From Ceraceosorus guamensis (taxonomy: Eukaryota > Basidiomycota > Exobasidiomycetes > Ceraceosorales > Ceraceosoraceae), in the NCBI RefSeq assembly GCF_003144195.1, contig NW_020290003.1, positions 372,001-436,000 on the forward strand: 64,000 bases of DNA. The letters are read 5' to 3'. Of this stretch, positions 12,801-23,159 are shown in pieces. The translations under genes and the position numbers were made by a program. The first letter of the stretch is position 1. Each line of letters starts with the position of its first letter. Under the pieces are notes generated by a model. The model searched no databases, was not told where the DNA came from, and saw only the letters and a program-made list of their open reading frames with translations.

Positions 12801-13816
12801 GTGAAAGGTATCGGCACTCATCGACAGACTATCGACACGACAGAGAAGACCGAACAAGGAGCGAGCGTTACCGTAGCGACTATGGGTCCAGGGAAGCAAC
12901 ACTAAACGAGCGGGACTCGTCGCGTCACTCAAAGTCAGTATACGAAGACCGCCCAAGAAGTGTAGATCATTCTGCAAAGAACGGCGCGCGTCCCAGGGAT
13001 GACTACGATGTCAAGTATGCCAGTCGTTCGTGGGAGCATGATCGCTACCGGCCAGCGCGGTCTCCACGAGAATCATCGACTTATCGACCGCGCAATGAGG
13101 ATCGACAGGACGACGTGCGCTACTCTCGCTACTATGACCGCAAGAAGAGCGAGGATAACGAGAAGGGACGCAGTGCGGGTGAAGCATCGCGTGTCTCATC
13201 TGACAAAAGTGGCAGAGAATCTAGCAGCCGGCTGTCAGAGACCAAAGTGGCCCCTGCTTCACCTCCCAAAAGCCCGCGTCTACATCGTGCCGCTCTGCGT
13301 GAAGCTCGGATTCCATCAAATGTCAGTACCTCGCATGACCTGCGTCCCTCAGCGCTACCGCATGCTCCGAAAATCATCTCCGAGGGCCAAAGCGCAAATT
13401 CGGCGCATCAAAAGATTCCGACTGGCCCTAGAGGCACAGCTACGACGGCTCGGGCAAGCGCCGCACCGGCCCGCAAGTACAAAGATATTGACCATGCCAA
13501 GGGGGAGGTGTCGAGCAAGGACCCTTCGCGCTCATTTGCTTATATGAATCTGGATTACGGCAGCCCAGAGCCCGGGGAAATTGCCGAACAGAGGGCGAAG
13601 GATCTGACGCCTGTCCAGAATGAAGTTCCGCCTAAGTCGAGCGTGCCAGAACGGCCCAATGGCAGCACCGAGCAGGAGGCAAACATTGCACCCGAGCAGA
13701 CTCAGCCGACTGCCAAACAGCCGAGCCCAATCAGTCCCAACACATCAGCCGCATCCCTACCTCCTGACGTGCTGCGCCTTCGAGAGATGGCGCTGGCTTC
13801 GCGAAAGAAGCGATGA
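9865..13816 (+). CDS. Coilin-like, RS-rich nuclear protein
   Basis: Exons 9865-10148 and 10225-13816 join in phase to 1,291 residues. The N-terminal 100 residues resemble the coilin N-terminal domain: a basic start (MSKRLRVRPRPPLPARPLL), then a block with LRLSIDGFEVFG, followed by VLRDGDTIDVFAVDG, in the position of the 'hydrophobic-GF...VLRDxD' signature. Most of the rest is disordered, with Lys/Arg stretches (for example KTQAKNAKRRAKQREE), a Ser/Asp/Glu-rich acidic run near residues 465-530, a short ordered block LPPGVRVKSLDCSQWYDMAW near 695, and a long Arg/Ser/Asp-rich domain (about 920-1,100) typical of nuclear speckle or splicing factors. Coilin organises Cajal bodies and snRNP assembly. 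The assignment rests on the N-terminal block and the overall nuclear composition, so it is tentative; the gene itself is clear. Confidence 0.8.
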
Positions 13817-14283
13817 AGCGGAGCATACTGCTATTCGCGGTGGACTCGTACGAGGAGCGTCGCAAAGCGCGCGCTACTCCCGTGACTCTCTCGTCACCTC
13901 ACCGGCGCCCGGAACCAATCGCAATCAGATCACAAGCTACATATGTGGTGAATGCGGCAAACCCGAAGGTCGCAATGATATGATTTAAATAGCGACACCT
14001 ATTGAGCGGCGTACCAGCATTACAGAAGGGAGAGGATTGGCACGATCAAGCGCAGTACTATGGAAGGCTAGCTCATCAAGGTGGGGATCTCTGAGGTGTG
14101 TACGTTTCCTAGATTGAGATGGTGACCATCATCATGATGGGGTTGGTCCTCTTCTGCCATGCGTCGGGGCGTCAATCGTTTGTCATTAAATGGAAAGGGA
14201 CAAGGCATTTGGGTGACAATATTGGGGATGCATCTTCGGGAATTCTTCAGAATGTGGTCGTCGTATCGAGCTCGACCGGGCGT
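13817..14283. other. Intergenic between convergent genes
   Basis: 3' flanks of the coilin-like gene (+) and the first secreted repeat protein (-). Nothing else seen. Confidence 0.5.
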
Positions 14284-15537
14284 TTAGGCTGCCTCGGGGT
14301 GCTGCTTGATCCAGTCGTTGTACTTCACCACGACGGTCTTGGCTCCAGAACCCTGAACAGGCATGGGGTCGCAGCGAGGTCGGAGCGCGTTGAAGCCACT
14401 GCGAGCGAAGAAGCTGCTGGTTGGCGCAGCACGAGGGACGACTTGGGTCACGGTGGGTCCGTTGCCGCCGATGGGGGTACCGTCGCACTTCTGCTCGCGC
14501 TTCCAGGTCTGGTCAGCACCGACCCACTCGGCACGCCTCAGGTGGAATTTGACAACGTCGGTCGCTCGACGCAGGTCGTACTCGATGCGCGCATCGCGGC
14601 GCACGCTGCGCTTGGCGGAAGGGCCGGGTCTTTGCACAAGAGTGTGGTCGCCTCCCATACCACCGTAATTGAGCGAGGTCGTCTGAGTGCAGGTGAAGAC
14701 AGTGCCATCAGGGCCCTCTGACTTTACAGCGGCATCTCGTCGATTAGTATAGTGGCACTGGTTGCCGGTGTTGGCATCTGTGTTGGTCATCGTATTATCG
14801 TGCCCGGTGCCAGCGTCGATATTAGCACGAGCCTTGGGTCCGATGTTGATAGAGTCCGGCTGGTTTTGGCCGTAGATGTTCTTCACCCATGGCTTTTGCT
14901 CGCAGACGACTGTAGCCTCTTCACGACGCGTGTTGCCAAAGTGACAGTCATTACCCACATTGCTGTCGGTCGTGATCATCTGGTTGCCGTTAGCTCGGCT
15001 CAGGATCTTGTTGGCAAAGTCTTCACGGCCGAGACGAGCGTGCAAGTTGGGCAGATCCACATCGGCAATTGCACGTTTAACGCCGATGTTCTGGCCGGAT
15101 GAGACACACTTCATGGCTCTACGACCGTTGCCGAAGTGGCAGGAGCTGCCGATGTTGGAACCGCCTTGGTCGCCTTCATAAGCTTCCTGGGCGACGGAGT
15201 TCCCGCCATTTCCGTTGCCAGCGTGCCATGATTCGCCGATGGAGGAGCCCTTGTCGTTCTGGGCCAGAGTGACCGTTTCGGTGCGCTCATGCATCTCCTC
15301 GACACCTCGGCGCATCACCTTGAGTGCGTCAGCACGACGCAAGAAGGTGGCTGCCTCGTCGATATCGCGGAGGTCGTAGATGACTGCAACATCGCGGCGG
15401 TGATTTGGGTTGTCACGAAGGCAGGCGACCGAGGCGAGATCCGGTTGGTACTCGCAGTCCGACTGAGCCGGTGCAGCAAAAACCGAAGTTGCCGCAGCAA
15501 TGACGGCGACGATGAGGATAGACTTGTGGGCGAACAT
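14284..15537 (-). CDS. Secreted Kex2-site repeat protein 1
   Basis: Single exon, 417 residues. A clear signal peptide (MFAHKSILIVAVIAAATSVF) is followed by a polar secreted region. Repeat cores with a Cys-His pair and a dibasic end recur: SSIGESWHAGNGNG (98-111, degenerate), SNIGSSCHFGNGRR (127-140), SNVGNDCHFGNTRR (192-205) and ANTGNQCHYTNRR (255-267). A second element is duplicated around the array: YDLRDIDEAATFLRRA (54-69) and YDLRRATDVVKFHLRRA (320-336). RR or KR pairs at 47, 67, 76, 139, 154, 204, 266, 309, 313, 323 and 334 are candidate Kex2 sites, so the product may be cut into peptides in the Golgi. No enzymatic domain is visible. A TATA box lies upstream at 15818-15811. It shares the N-x-GN...NRRDA motif with the protein at 21049-21606. 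Function is unknown; smut repellent-type proteins have the same architecture. Confidence 0.85.
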   Translation of the reverse strand: MFAHKSILIVAVIAAATSVFAAPAQSDCEYQPDLASVACLRDNPNHRRDVAVIYDLRDIDEAATFLRRADALKVMRRGVEEMHERTETVTLAQNDKGSSIGESWHAGNGNGGNSVAQEAYEGDQGGSNIGSSCHFGNGRRAMKCVSSGQNIGVKRAIADVDLPNLHARLGREDFANKILSRANGNQMITTDSNVGNDCHFGNTRREEATVVCEQKPWVKNIYGQNQPDSINIGPKARANIDAGTGHDNTMTNTDANTGNQCHYTNRRDAAVKSEGPDGTVFTCTQTTSLNYGGMGGDHTLVQRPGPSAKRSVRRDARIEYDLRRATDVVKFHLRRAEWVGADQTWKREQKCDGTPIGGNGPTVTQVVPRAAPTSSFFARSGFNALRPRCDPMPVQGSGAKTVVVKYNDWIKQHPEAA

Positions 15538-15810
15538 GTTGACTGAGATGGATGAGTGCTACCTGAGCGCTGAGATACGAAAGCTTCTGAAGGAGAGGGA
15601 GCAAAGACACAAGAGATTGAGGACGCAGGGGGGGAGAGGAGACCGGCTCGGATGGCTGAGGGATAGATGTTGATGGCGACGTAAGGAAAGTTAGCAGTCC
15701 GGCTGCTGAGAGAGAGTGTGTGACGAGAGGAAAGCGCTGGGCGAGAAAGTGCACGGTGACCGAAGTAAGGAGAAAGAGGAAAGTTGACAACCTGTCGAGC
15801 TCGGGTACTC

Positions 15811-15818
15811 TATTTATA
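15811..15818 (-). promoter_or_regulatory. TATA box, repeat protein 1
   Basis: TATAAATA read on the minus strand, 274 bp before the ATG at 15537. The spacing is like that of the other two secreted repeat-protein genes. Confidence 0.5.
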
Positions 15819-16862
15819 TGTCGCGAGGATATGCTCCAATGCCCTTCGAGGGCTTGTCGATCTCCAGCACCACTCGTCTACATCCGAGAGCCTAGAAGCG
15901 CAAGATTTGCAGAGACCCGTCGCTGCGTCAGCCGACAAGGAGAACGAGCTCTGCTCGGAGGGCGCAGCGCAGGAAGGAGCAGAGAAAGACCAGCATGCTT
16001 GCGAAGCCGATCTTGCCGGCCGTGCTGAGCACAGAACCCGCGTGCGCCATTCCCTTGGCATTCACGATTAATTGGCTCTGCGTTCTGGGTCGAACCAACG
16101 AATCCGCTCACACTTCTCGGACATATATTCCACAAGAGCTTGCCGCTGCATGCATAGCTGCGGCCGCTTACGCCCCGAACGAGCATTGTCTGTCGTCAAG
16201 CGTTTGGATGCTCGAGACAGAAGGACGAGCCCTCAATTGCAGGCCGGCCTGCTGGAAGAGAGTGCATGCACGTTGGCGCAGCTCGGGGCGCAACCCTCAT
16301 GCATGCATGCTGGGCGTTCTCGTCATGCAGTAGCGTCCTGCGCCCGCGCCTTTCGAGCCCTAAAAGACGCGACCTCGCGGACGTGACCCGAGGAGACGTT
16401 CGCTGGAGCGATGTGATCCCTCCCAAACCATCACATCTATAGGCATATATTCATGCGCTTCGCTTAGAAACGCAAGTGCTCGAGCAATCCATTCCGGCAC
16501 ACAGCCCGCGCATGTCCAAAGCATCCGGTGCGATAGGCGCCGCTTCATGCAGGGGGGCGCCCATGATCACTGCAAACATTACCACGACCTGAATGTTCGA
16601 GCCCCTTCTCCACCCTCGAGCAGCGGTCACTTCCCATACGGGCCGAGCATCGCAAGCTTTCAGAATGCAAGTTCGCAATGCTACGCCAGAGCTAAAGTAG
16701 CGTGATTGCTCTTCGGCGGAAAGCATGTACGAGATGGATTCTTTTGACTTCGGCAGATCGGCCGGCCGCGCGTGCCTACGCCTCAGAGTGGCCCATCCAG
16801 TCGTGAGCGCAGCAGCATCAAGCGCTTCGTACAGCACACATCTATCGATCACAATCTCAAAG

Positions 16863-16870
16863 TATAAAGA
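16863..16870 (+). promoter_or_regulatory. TATA box, repeat protein 2
   Basis: TATAAAGA, 306 bp before the ATG at 17169, followed by a pyrimidine-rich leader. Confidence 0.5.
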
Positions 16871-17168
16871 GGGCCGACTTTTGATCGTTTCCCAGCTTCC
16901 TATTCTCCTCAGCCAGTCCAACTTGCCCAACTTGCCCTTTTGCCTTCTTTCGACTTCGGAACAGCTGGTCTGTTTCAGTCACTTTTTTTTTCTCTTTCAG
17001 CGCGCACCCTTTTGCAACTCCCCCTTTTTTATTTTTTCAAGTCCCGAGTCAAGAAGTCATCTGACTTTCACCACATTAGACAACTTTCAATCGTAGCATT
17101 CTTTATCCTTTTCGCACGTCACTTCTCTCACCTTTTACCCGTCCAACTTCCAAAACATTCTCGTCAAG

Positions 17169-18792
17169 ATGCAACTCACTGCTCAAGCTGTCCTCGCTTC
17201 CATCGTCATCTCCGGCGCTCTCGCCGCTCCTCTGCCCCAAAGAAAATGGCCTGGCCAAACCGGTTTCGACAAGGACGGCAAACCCAAAGCAGTGGGAGGA
17301 ACCCAATTCTTGGCTGACAACGGTGCCAAGATCGGTGGTGGTCTCGCCATCGCTGGTGCCCTCGGCGGTATCGCCGGTGGTGCTATCACTGCTGGCAACA
17401 ACCGACGCGACATCGAAGTCGAGCTGTCTGAACGTAACTCCCTCGGGCGGACCAACACAGCATCAGGCCGAATCGAAGGCAACACGGCTGGTGGTCCTCA
17501 CCCCACTCCCCTTGACATTAAGACTCCTAAGCCCGACAAGAACGGCGCTATCAACGCTGGAATCGGTGCTATCGGTGCTGGAATCGGTGCTGTTGGTGCT
17601 GGCCTCGGTATCGCAAACGCCATCAACGGTCGCGATGTTGAAGCTGAGCTGGAGCGTCGTCTCACACCCGCCAACCTCGCTCTCACCGCGCTCATGGGAT
17701 CGGGTGCCGAGGTTAACCATGCAGACGGCAACCAGCAGACTTGGCAGAGCGGTGGCAAGAGCTCTGGTGCCTCCAGCCGTCGTGACATCGACGAGTATCT
17801 CGCTCGTCGATTGATCAATGTTGGCAGCAACCACCAAGACCAAAACGTTCAAGGCGGTGGTTCCGGCCCCGCGTCTAGCGGCAGCAAGTCGGGCAGCAGC
17901 GGCGATGCGTTCTGGCAANNNNNNNNNNNNNNNNNNNNNNNNNNNNNNNNNNNNNNNNNNNNNNNNNNNNNNNNNNNNNNNNNNNNNNNNNNNNNNNNNN
18001 NNNNNNNNNNNNNNNNNNNNNNNNNNNNNNNNNNNNNNNNNNNNNNNNNNNNNNNNNNNNNNNNNNNNNNNNNNNNNNNNNNNNNNNNNNNNNNNNNNNN
18101 NNNNNNNNNNNNNNNNNNNNNNNNNNNNNNNNNNNNNNNNNNNNNNNNNNNNNNNNNNNNNNNNNNNNNNNNNNNNNNNNNNNNNNNNNNNNNNNNNNNN
18201 NNNNNNNNNNNNNNNNNNNNNNNNNNNNNNNNNNNNNNNNNNNNNNNNNNNNNNNNNNNNNNNNNNNNNNNNNNNNNNNNNNNNNNNNNNNNNNNNNNNN
18301 NNNNNNNNNNNNNNNNNNCAGAGGCGTCTGTTCAACGTTGGCAGCAACCACCAGGACATAAACCAGCAAGGCGGTCAATCCGGACCCAAGGAGAGCGGCA
18401 GCAAGTCGGGCAGCAGCGGCGATGCGTTCTGGCAATCAAATGCTATCGGCAACCAGGCGAACGCTGCTCCTCAGAGACGTCTCTTTGGCGTCACATCTAC
18501 CCACATTGATACCAACGACCAGGAGTGGTACAGCGGCGCCAAGACCTCTGGAGCTTCTAGCCGCCGCAGCGTCGATGCTGACTTGCTCGGCAAGCGTCTT
18601 TTCGGTGGTTTCGGCGTCACCTCCAACCACATCGACACCAACCAGCAGGAGTGGGTCTCTGGCGGCAAATCCTCCGGCGCTAGTAGCCGCCGTGACCTTG
18701 GCAAGCGTCTTTTCGGCGTCACCTCCAACCACGTCGACACCAACCTACAGCAGTGGACCTCTGGCCCCAAGTCCTCGTTCGCTTCGTCGTAG
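17169..18792 (+). CDS. Secreted Kex2-site repeat protein 2 (contains gap)
   Basis: Signal peptide MQLTAQAVLASIVISGALAA, then two Gly/Ala/Ile-rich segments (around IGGGLAIAGALGGIAGG and AGIGAIGAGIGAVGAGLGIA), each followed by an acidic stretch with a dibasic or near-dibasic site. After this comes an array of about 30-residue repeats with the core GVTSNHIDTNQQEW...SGGKSSGASSRR. Six units are visible, two with a variant ending (GSKSGSSGDAFWQ). Repeats are separated by RR or KR, and the last ends FASS at the stop. The pattern predicts Kex2 release of related peptides. Left of the gap the frame starts at 17169 and ends on a codon boundary at 17918; right of it the frame resumes at 18319. The 400-N run is not a multiple of three, so the gap size is nominal and the true repeat number is unknown. 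Repellent-type cell-wall peptides are the nearest known architecture. Confidence 0.85.
17919..18318. other. Assembly gap (400 N) inside tandem repeats
   Basis: Exactly 400 unknown bases. The 42 bases before the gap (17877-17918) are identical to 18394-18435 after it, so the assembler probably failed on near-identical repeat units. Confidence 0.99.
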
Positions 18793-20760
18793 ACACGCTC
18801 ACTTGACCTCGAAGATGTAATTGGTATTTGATTTGACACATACACGCAAAGGATTTTTTGAAATGCTACATTTTGTTTGTCGTCTATCCACCTCTGCACA
18901 TTGGATCTGAACCATGAAGAGTGCGATAGAGTGTGATTGACAATCGTGAATGCTCCTCTTTACTACTAGACGGCAAGCTTTGGCGCGTGTTCACACTGCG
19001 GCTGGCCGACGAGTCGCGGTGCCTACTGCTTCCACGAGCTACATGAACGATCTTCCGCGCGAAGGATCTACCTGATGTGTCTTCGTCTAACGACTCGGGC
19101 CCCGAAGAAAGCCCGATCAAGCTTGCTAGGATGTCAGACGGTTGGGTTGTACATGTTCACGGCGAGCAGCGGTGTGTGCGCATGAAGTCCAATGGGTACA
19201 CAATGTGGCTGCGTTCCTTCCGCAGGCGTGGATCAGGGTCATTGGTCCACACGGGAAGAACAGCATGTCTGCGCGTCTGCTGACAGCTGCCTGCCTGCTC
19301 TGCCAACAGACGAGCTCCCATGCGCGCTCAGCGCAAGCATGCTCGGGGTCTTTTGGTTCTCCACCACGGCTAGACGCTGTAAGAGCTGCGTGGCTAGTGA
19401 AAGTGCATCACTCAAACTCCTCGAAGAGAGAGCACATGGACTCACGACTGTTGTGAGTACGCAATGGCGTGCTCGACTCGGCAGTGGAGCTCGATGGGCG
19501 TCGTCGGTTGTGCCCTTGCATCTTCACGTCTTTCACAGAGGCCTCTAGCTAGGTAAGAAATGCACTCTGAATAGCGCGTTCCTTTCAGCACGTTCTCAGC
19601 TTCGCTTAGGTTGCCGACACTCGTATCGGAGTACCCACATCTGAACGCCCAGGCACGCCTGCGTACAGTAGCGTTCATGCGAACGTCGCCTCGCTTCGCT
19701 CTAGGCGGCATCGTCAGTCGAGTCAAGAGTGATGGTTCTTGGTATCCTGCCCTACTGGCAGAGATTCAGTCAGCAAGACGAGCAAGGCTCGCGGCAGCTA
19801 GTTCTGTGCTCTGTACGCCCACAGCGGCGTGGGCTGAAAAGGTCCAAACCTCCGTGGCGACTCGTGCAGGTCGTCAGACAGAGCGGGTGGCTGAGGACTA
19901 TACGAGTTGCAATACTGAGTGAAGCAGCTGTGGGAGCTAGCTAGCTTTTGTGAAAGTCTCGGCGATGTGCACTCACTCTGAGGCTAAGGCGGCGTTCGAG
20001 ACGGCTGCAGGCTGGAACCCAAGATATCATGCGACAAGACGAACCTGAAAAGCGCGGGCCCGTTGCTGCAGCCAAGCGTGAAAGGCCGGCGAAAGGAAAC
20101 GAAATTGCGAACTCAGGAAGGAGCCAGCATCATGCATGCATGCAGTCTAACGCTAAAGAATTATAATTGAAAGAAACGCGTGACAGCACGCGCGGCCGCC
20201 TGGGAGATGGGAGCGTAGCCGCGGTGCCGATCTGCTTGCTTGCGATCGTCGGAAGCTTATATACAAGCGAGCAACGGTAAACCGAAAATTGGCATTCAAA
20301 AATCGCGTGTGGGTGATGATATGGCAAGCTCGCGCTGCATGCATGCGCATGTAGTCGGCGTCGAAAGCGCGCACCAAAAACGCCATTCTGCATGCGCGCG
20401 ATTGCTTGGGTGAAGCGAATGGATCAATCGAATTCCTGGGCGGACGCGCCTGTTGAAGTTCACTCTTGGGATCTTCACGGTTGTGCGGACTTTGGATGGC
20501 AACGCCAACAAATCATGCAGCGTGCACGCATGAATGCACCAGCACCTTCGCTCGCTTGACTGAGTCACAGCGAGGCACGGGGAAGAGCAGCAGAAGAATC
20601 ATTACTCGCATGACGACGCCGGGGCGCAGCATCGCAGCAGACTCAGGGGCGAGCTACAGCAGTCCGAACTGGAGGAAGTGGCAGGCGCTTCCTTATCGCA
20701 GCGCTATGGCAGCGCACCCCGTCAATACAAAGCGCCAGATTGCTGGCCCTTCCCGAAAGG
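18793..20760. other. Intergenic, no gene seen
   Basis: About 2 kb between repeat proteins 2 and 3. It contains AATCGTGAAT at 18942-18951. Short open frames only, none with signal peptide plus repeats. Confidence 0.5.
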
Positions 20761-20766
20761 TATAAG
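20761..20766 (+). promoter_or_regulatory. TATA box, repeat protein 3
   Basis: TATAAG, 288 bp before the ATG at 21049, followed by a CT-rich leader. The context just before the ATG (TTCAAGATGCA) is nearly the same as for repeat protein 2 (GTCAAGATGCA). Confidence 0.5.
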
Positions 20767-21048
20767 AAGAGCCCCCTCGACCTCGTTTTCCTTCCCTCTT
20801 CTTTCCTCAGACTCGTACAAGTTCCAATCAGCTCTCTAACTCTCTCGCACATCTCGACAATCTCACAAGCAAATCAATAGTCATCTGCTGGCCAGATTTC
20901 AAGATTGCAAAGCACTACATACACAACCAGCACTACTCTCTACAAGCAACCTTCGCAAGCTTTTCACGCTCCTCGTAGCATATCTTTACGCTCTTCACGC
21001 ACATTTCAAAGCAACCCTCTTCCCAAACAACCCAACTCACTTTTCAAG

Positions 21049-21606
21049 ATGCAGTTCCGCAACGTTGTCCTTGCCGCCGCTCTCGTCGCTGCCGCTTACG
21101 CTCAAAACTCGCCCCGCAGCGCTGATGTCGCTTGCGCTCGTGGTCTTGACCACCAGACCCGCTCCGTGGGCGCTTGCTCCCACTTCGAGCGCTCCGAGAA
21201 GGAGCTCGCCGCCCGCGACTTCGAGGAGGGCCTCCGCACTCTGGATGTTCTCCAAGCTCGTAACGACAAGCAAATGACTGTTGACAGCCACGACCAAACG
21301 AACAACGAGTCCCAGACCAAGCAGACCACCTCTGGTGCTTTCCACTGCCGCCGCAGCGACTTCACCCTTGGCAACTTCTCTCGCCGAGACACCACCATCA
21401 GCATGGGCGGCGGTTCCGGCAACGACTGGAAGAACGAGGGAGGCAACGTTGGTAACTGCAACATGAACCGCAGAGACGCTCTGGCCATCGCCGACCTTGG
21501 CGCTATGACCCGCCGCTTCGCGGCCCGTGACCTCACCGACGAGCACAAGGACGTCGCCGTCGAGTACCTCAAGCGCCACGCCGCGGAACTCGACCTGCTC
21601 ATGTAA
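21049..21606 (+). CDS. Secreted Kex2-site repeat protein 3
   Basis: Single exon, 185 residues. Signal peptide MQFRNVVLAAALVAAAYAQ, then a short secreted protein with dibasic pairs at 101, 112, 141, 155 and 175. The segments between pairs resemble units of its neighbours: DSHDQTNNESQTKQ...SG...CRR (79-102) is like the SNHIDTN...SG...RR unit of protein 2, and GGNVGNCNMNRRDA (131-144) is like ANTGNQCHYTNRRDA of protein 1. The C-terminal EYLKRHAAELDLLM recalls the YDLRR...LRRA element of protein 1. It therefore looks like a minimal member of the same family. The frame is open upstream to about 20905, but the MQF start is preferred because it gives the signal peptide. Confidence 0.85.
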   Translation: MQFRNVVLAAALVAAAYAQNSPRSADVACARGLDHQTRSVGACSHFERSEKELAARDFEEGLRTLDVLQARNDKQMTVDSHDQTNNESQTKQTTSGAFHCRRSDFTLGNFSRRDTTISMGGGSGNDWKNEGGNVGNCNMNRRDALAIADLGAMTRRFAARDLTDEHKDVAVEYLKRHAAELDLLM

Positions 21607-23159
21607 GCGAGCTTCGGCTCGTTGGCAAGGGCAGAGTGAGAAACGACCACGAGGAATGAGAAGAGGAACAATGTGTTGAAGAATGGATGGACTTGCTCAA
21701 GGGAAAAGTCAATCGCGAAGTCACAACTCCTTGCTCAACCGCAAACCAATCACTTTTTTTTGGCCCATCTGGAATGGTAGAACATGCTTGTAGCAGTTCG
21801 AATTGGATCAGCTCACACAATCACTGGGTGGTTGGTGTGTGTATTTAACGGTGGGATGATCGGAGCAAGAGGCGAAGGATCATCACTCGACTTCCTCCTC
21901 CTTTCTCCTGCTGTATTTTGCCTCCCTTCTCAACGACAACCCCCCACATTGCTTCTTTGTAGCCCACACACATCTAAGCAATCATAGAGACCGGAGGTCG
22001 AGAGGCGAGAGACCTCTTAGAGACAAAAACCTTGCTTGGTGTGACCTTTGTACGATTGATCTGATTTGGCCCTGCTTGTGACGCGCTCAGTGGTGGGACG
22101 CTTTCGGCTTGCTTCAGGGAAGCGTCGAGTTCGGATGCCTGGCGAGGTCTGGCGAGCACGGGCAGATAGGGACCAAAATATGCCCTGCTCTCTTCAGGGT
22201 CGCCATACGCAAGACGGATCCATCGCTATGATCGTCGCAGCGCTCTTCTCATCATTTCCTCTTGATTGATGTGCTTTCGCTGGTAGTATCAAGCCTGAAC
22301 CACGGCTCTCGCCTGAGAGCCATGTACGGATCCACGCATCGACAAAGATCAAAGACTCGGGCTCGGGCTCGTGCGCAGACTCGGACTCGGACTCGGACTC
22401 GGACGATGCGGACTTTATCTCGGACAAGGGCCACAAGGACGTTTGCGAATGATGCACGCAATCGCGAATGGCATCGGCATGAGTGATCGACGGGAGTTCT
22501 GAGTTGCATGGTTGCGGTATGAATGGCAGCCAGAGTACCCAACTCGAGGGCTTCCTGTCAAGCGTAGACACGGCCAGCGCGGCGCAGCGGACAGATGCTG
22601 CTGCTGCTACCATGATGAGCGCGCGCATGCAGTGCCAAGTCACGCGCTTGCGCCCTAAGCGTGAAATCACGAATTAATGCCTCGCGGCACCGCTTACTTC
22701 GTGGCTCGTGCAGAAGACGAAATCAAGTTCGCAGATGAAGCCTACAAGGACTTTGGCCCAGGGCGCCCCTCGCACAGGCCGCTGACCTCGACTCTCGAGT
22801 TCACTAGTGACCCGACCTCGATATACCTTTGAACACTTCACTCGTACCCTTCTCGCGCCCTTCGTTGTAGAAACACAGCTTAGCCCTTCTAGACTCTAAA
22901 AGGTGGCTCCGACGCACGCACGCACCACCACCAACAAGAATTCATCGGTCAGCAAGCCACACCCCCGGACCGCCGAGGTCCGGATTCAGCCCGAGGCGGC
23001 CAAACAAGCATTTGTTGCACCCCTCGTCATCGCAAGCAGTCAGATGATCGATGTGATTCGCGCCGCGAGTAGTGTTCAATCGTGAATCGTTAAGCATCAC
23101 AGTTGCGCACACCCCGGCAAAGGCAACCATCGCCCCTAGAGTAAGAGAGTCACGAGACC
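21607..23159. other. Intergenic, no gene seen
   Basis: 3' flank of repeat protein 3 and promoter of the CLC gene. It holds a GACTCG hexanucleotide run (22378-22405) and AATCGTGAATCG at 23078-23089. No supported gene. Confidence 0.5.
22378..22405. repeat. GACTCG hexanucleotide microsatellite
   Basis: Between four and five perfect copies of GACTCG, with degenerate GGGCTC copies just before. Non-coding. Confidence 0.9.

Larger units (their letters stand above)
15538..17168. other. Divergent promoter region of two secreted genes
   Basis: 1.6 kb between two divergent genes for secreted repeat proteins. It contains a TATA box on each side and a pyrimidine-rich leader before 17169. Inverted motif ATTCACGATTA lies near 16060. 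Open frames up to 159 codons here have no recognisable content. Confidence 0.5.

Noticed and set aside
14119-15102. Plus-strand open frames opposite repeat protein 1
   Set aside because: Shadows of the minus-strand coding sequence; no signal peptide or own promoter.
16451-16930. Minus-strand 159-codon open frame in the divergent promoter
   Set aside because: Composition looks random, no domain or signal peptide, and it overlaps the TATA box and leader of repeat protein 2.
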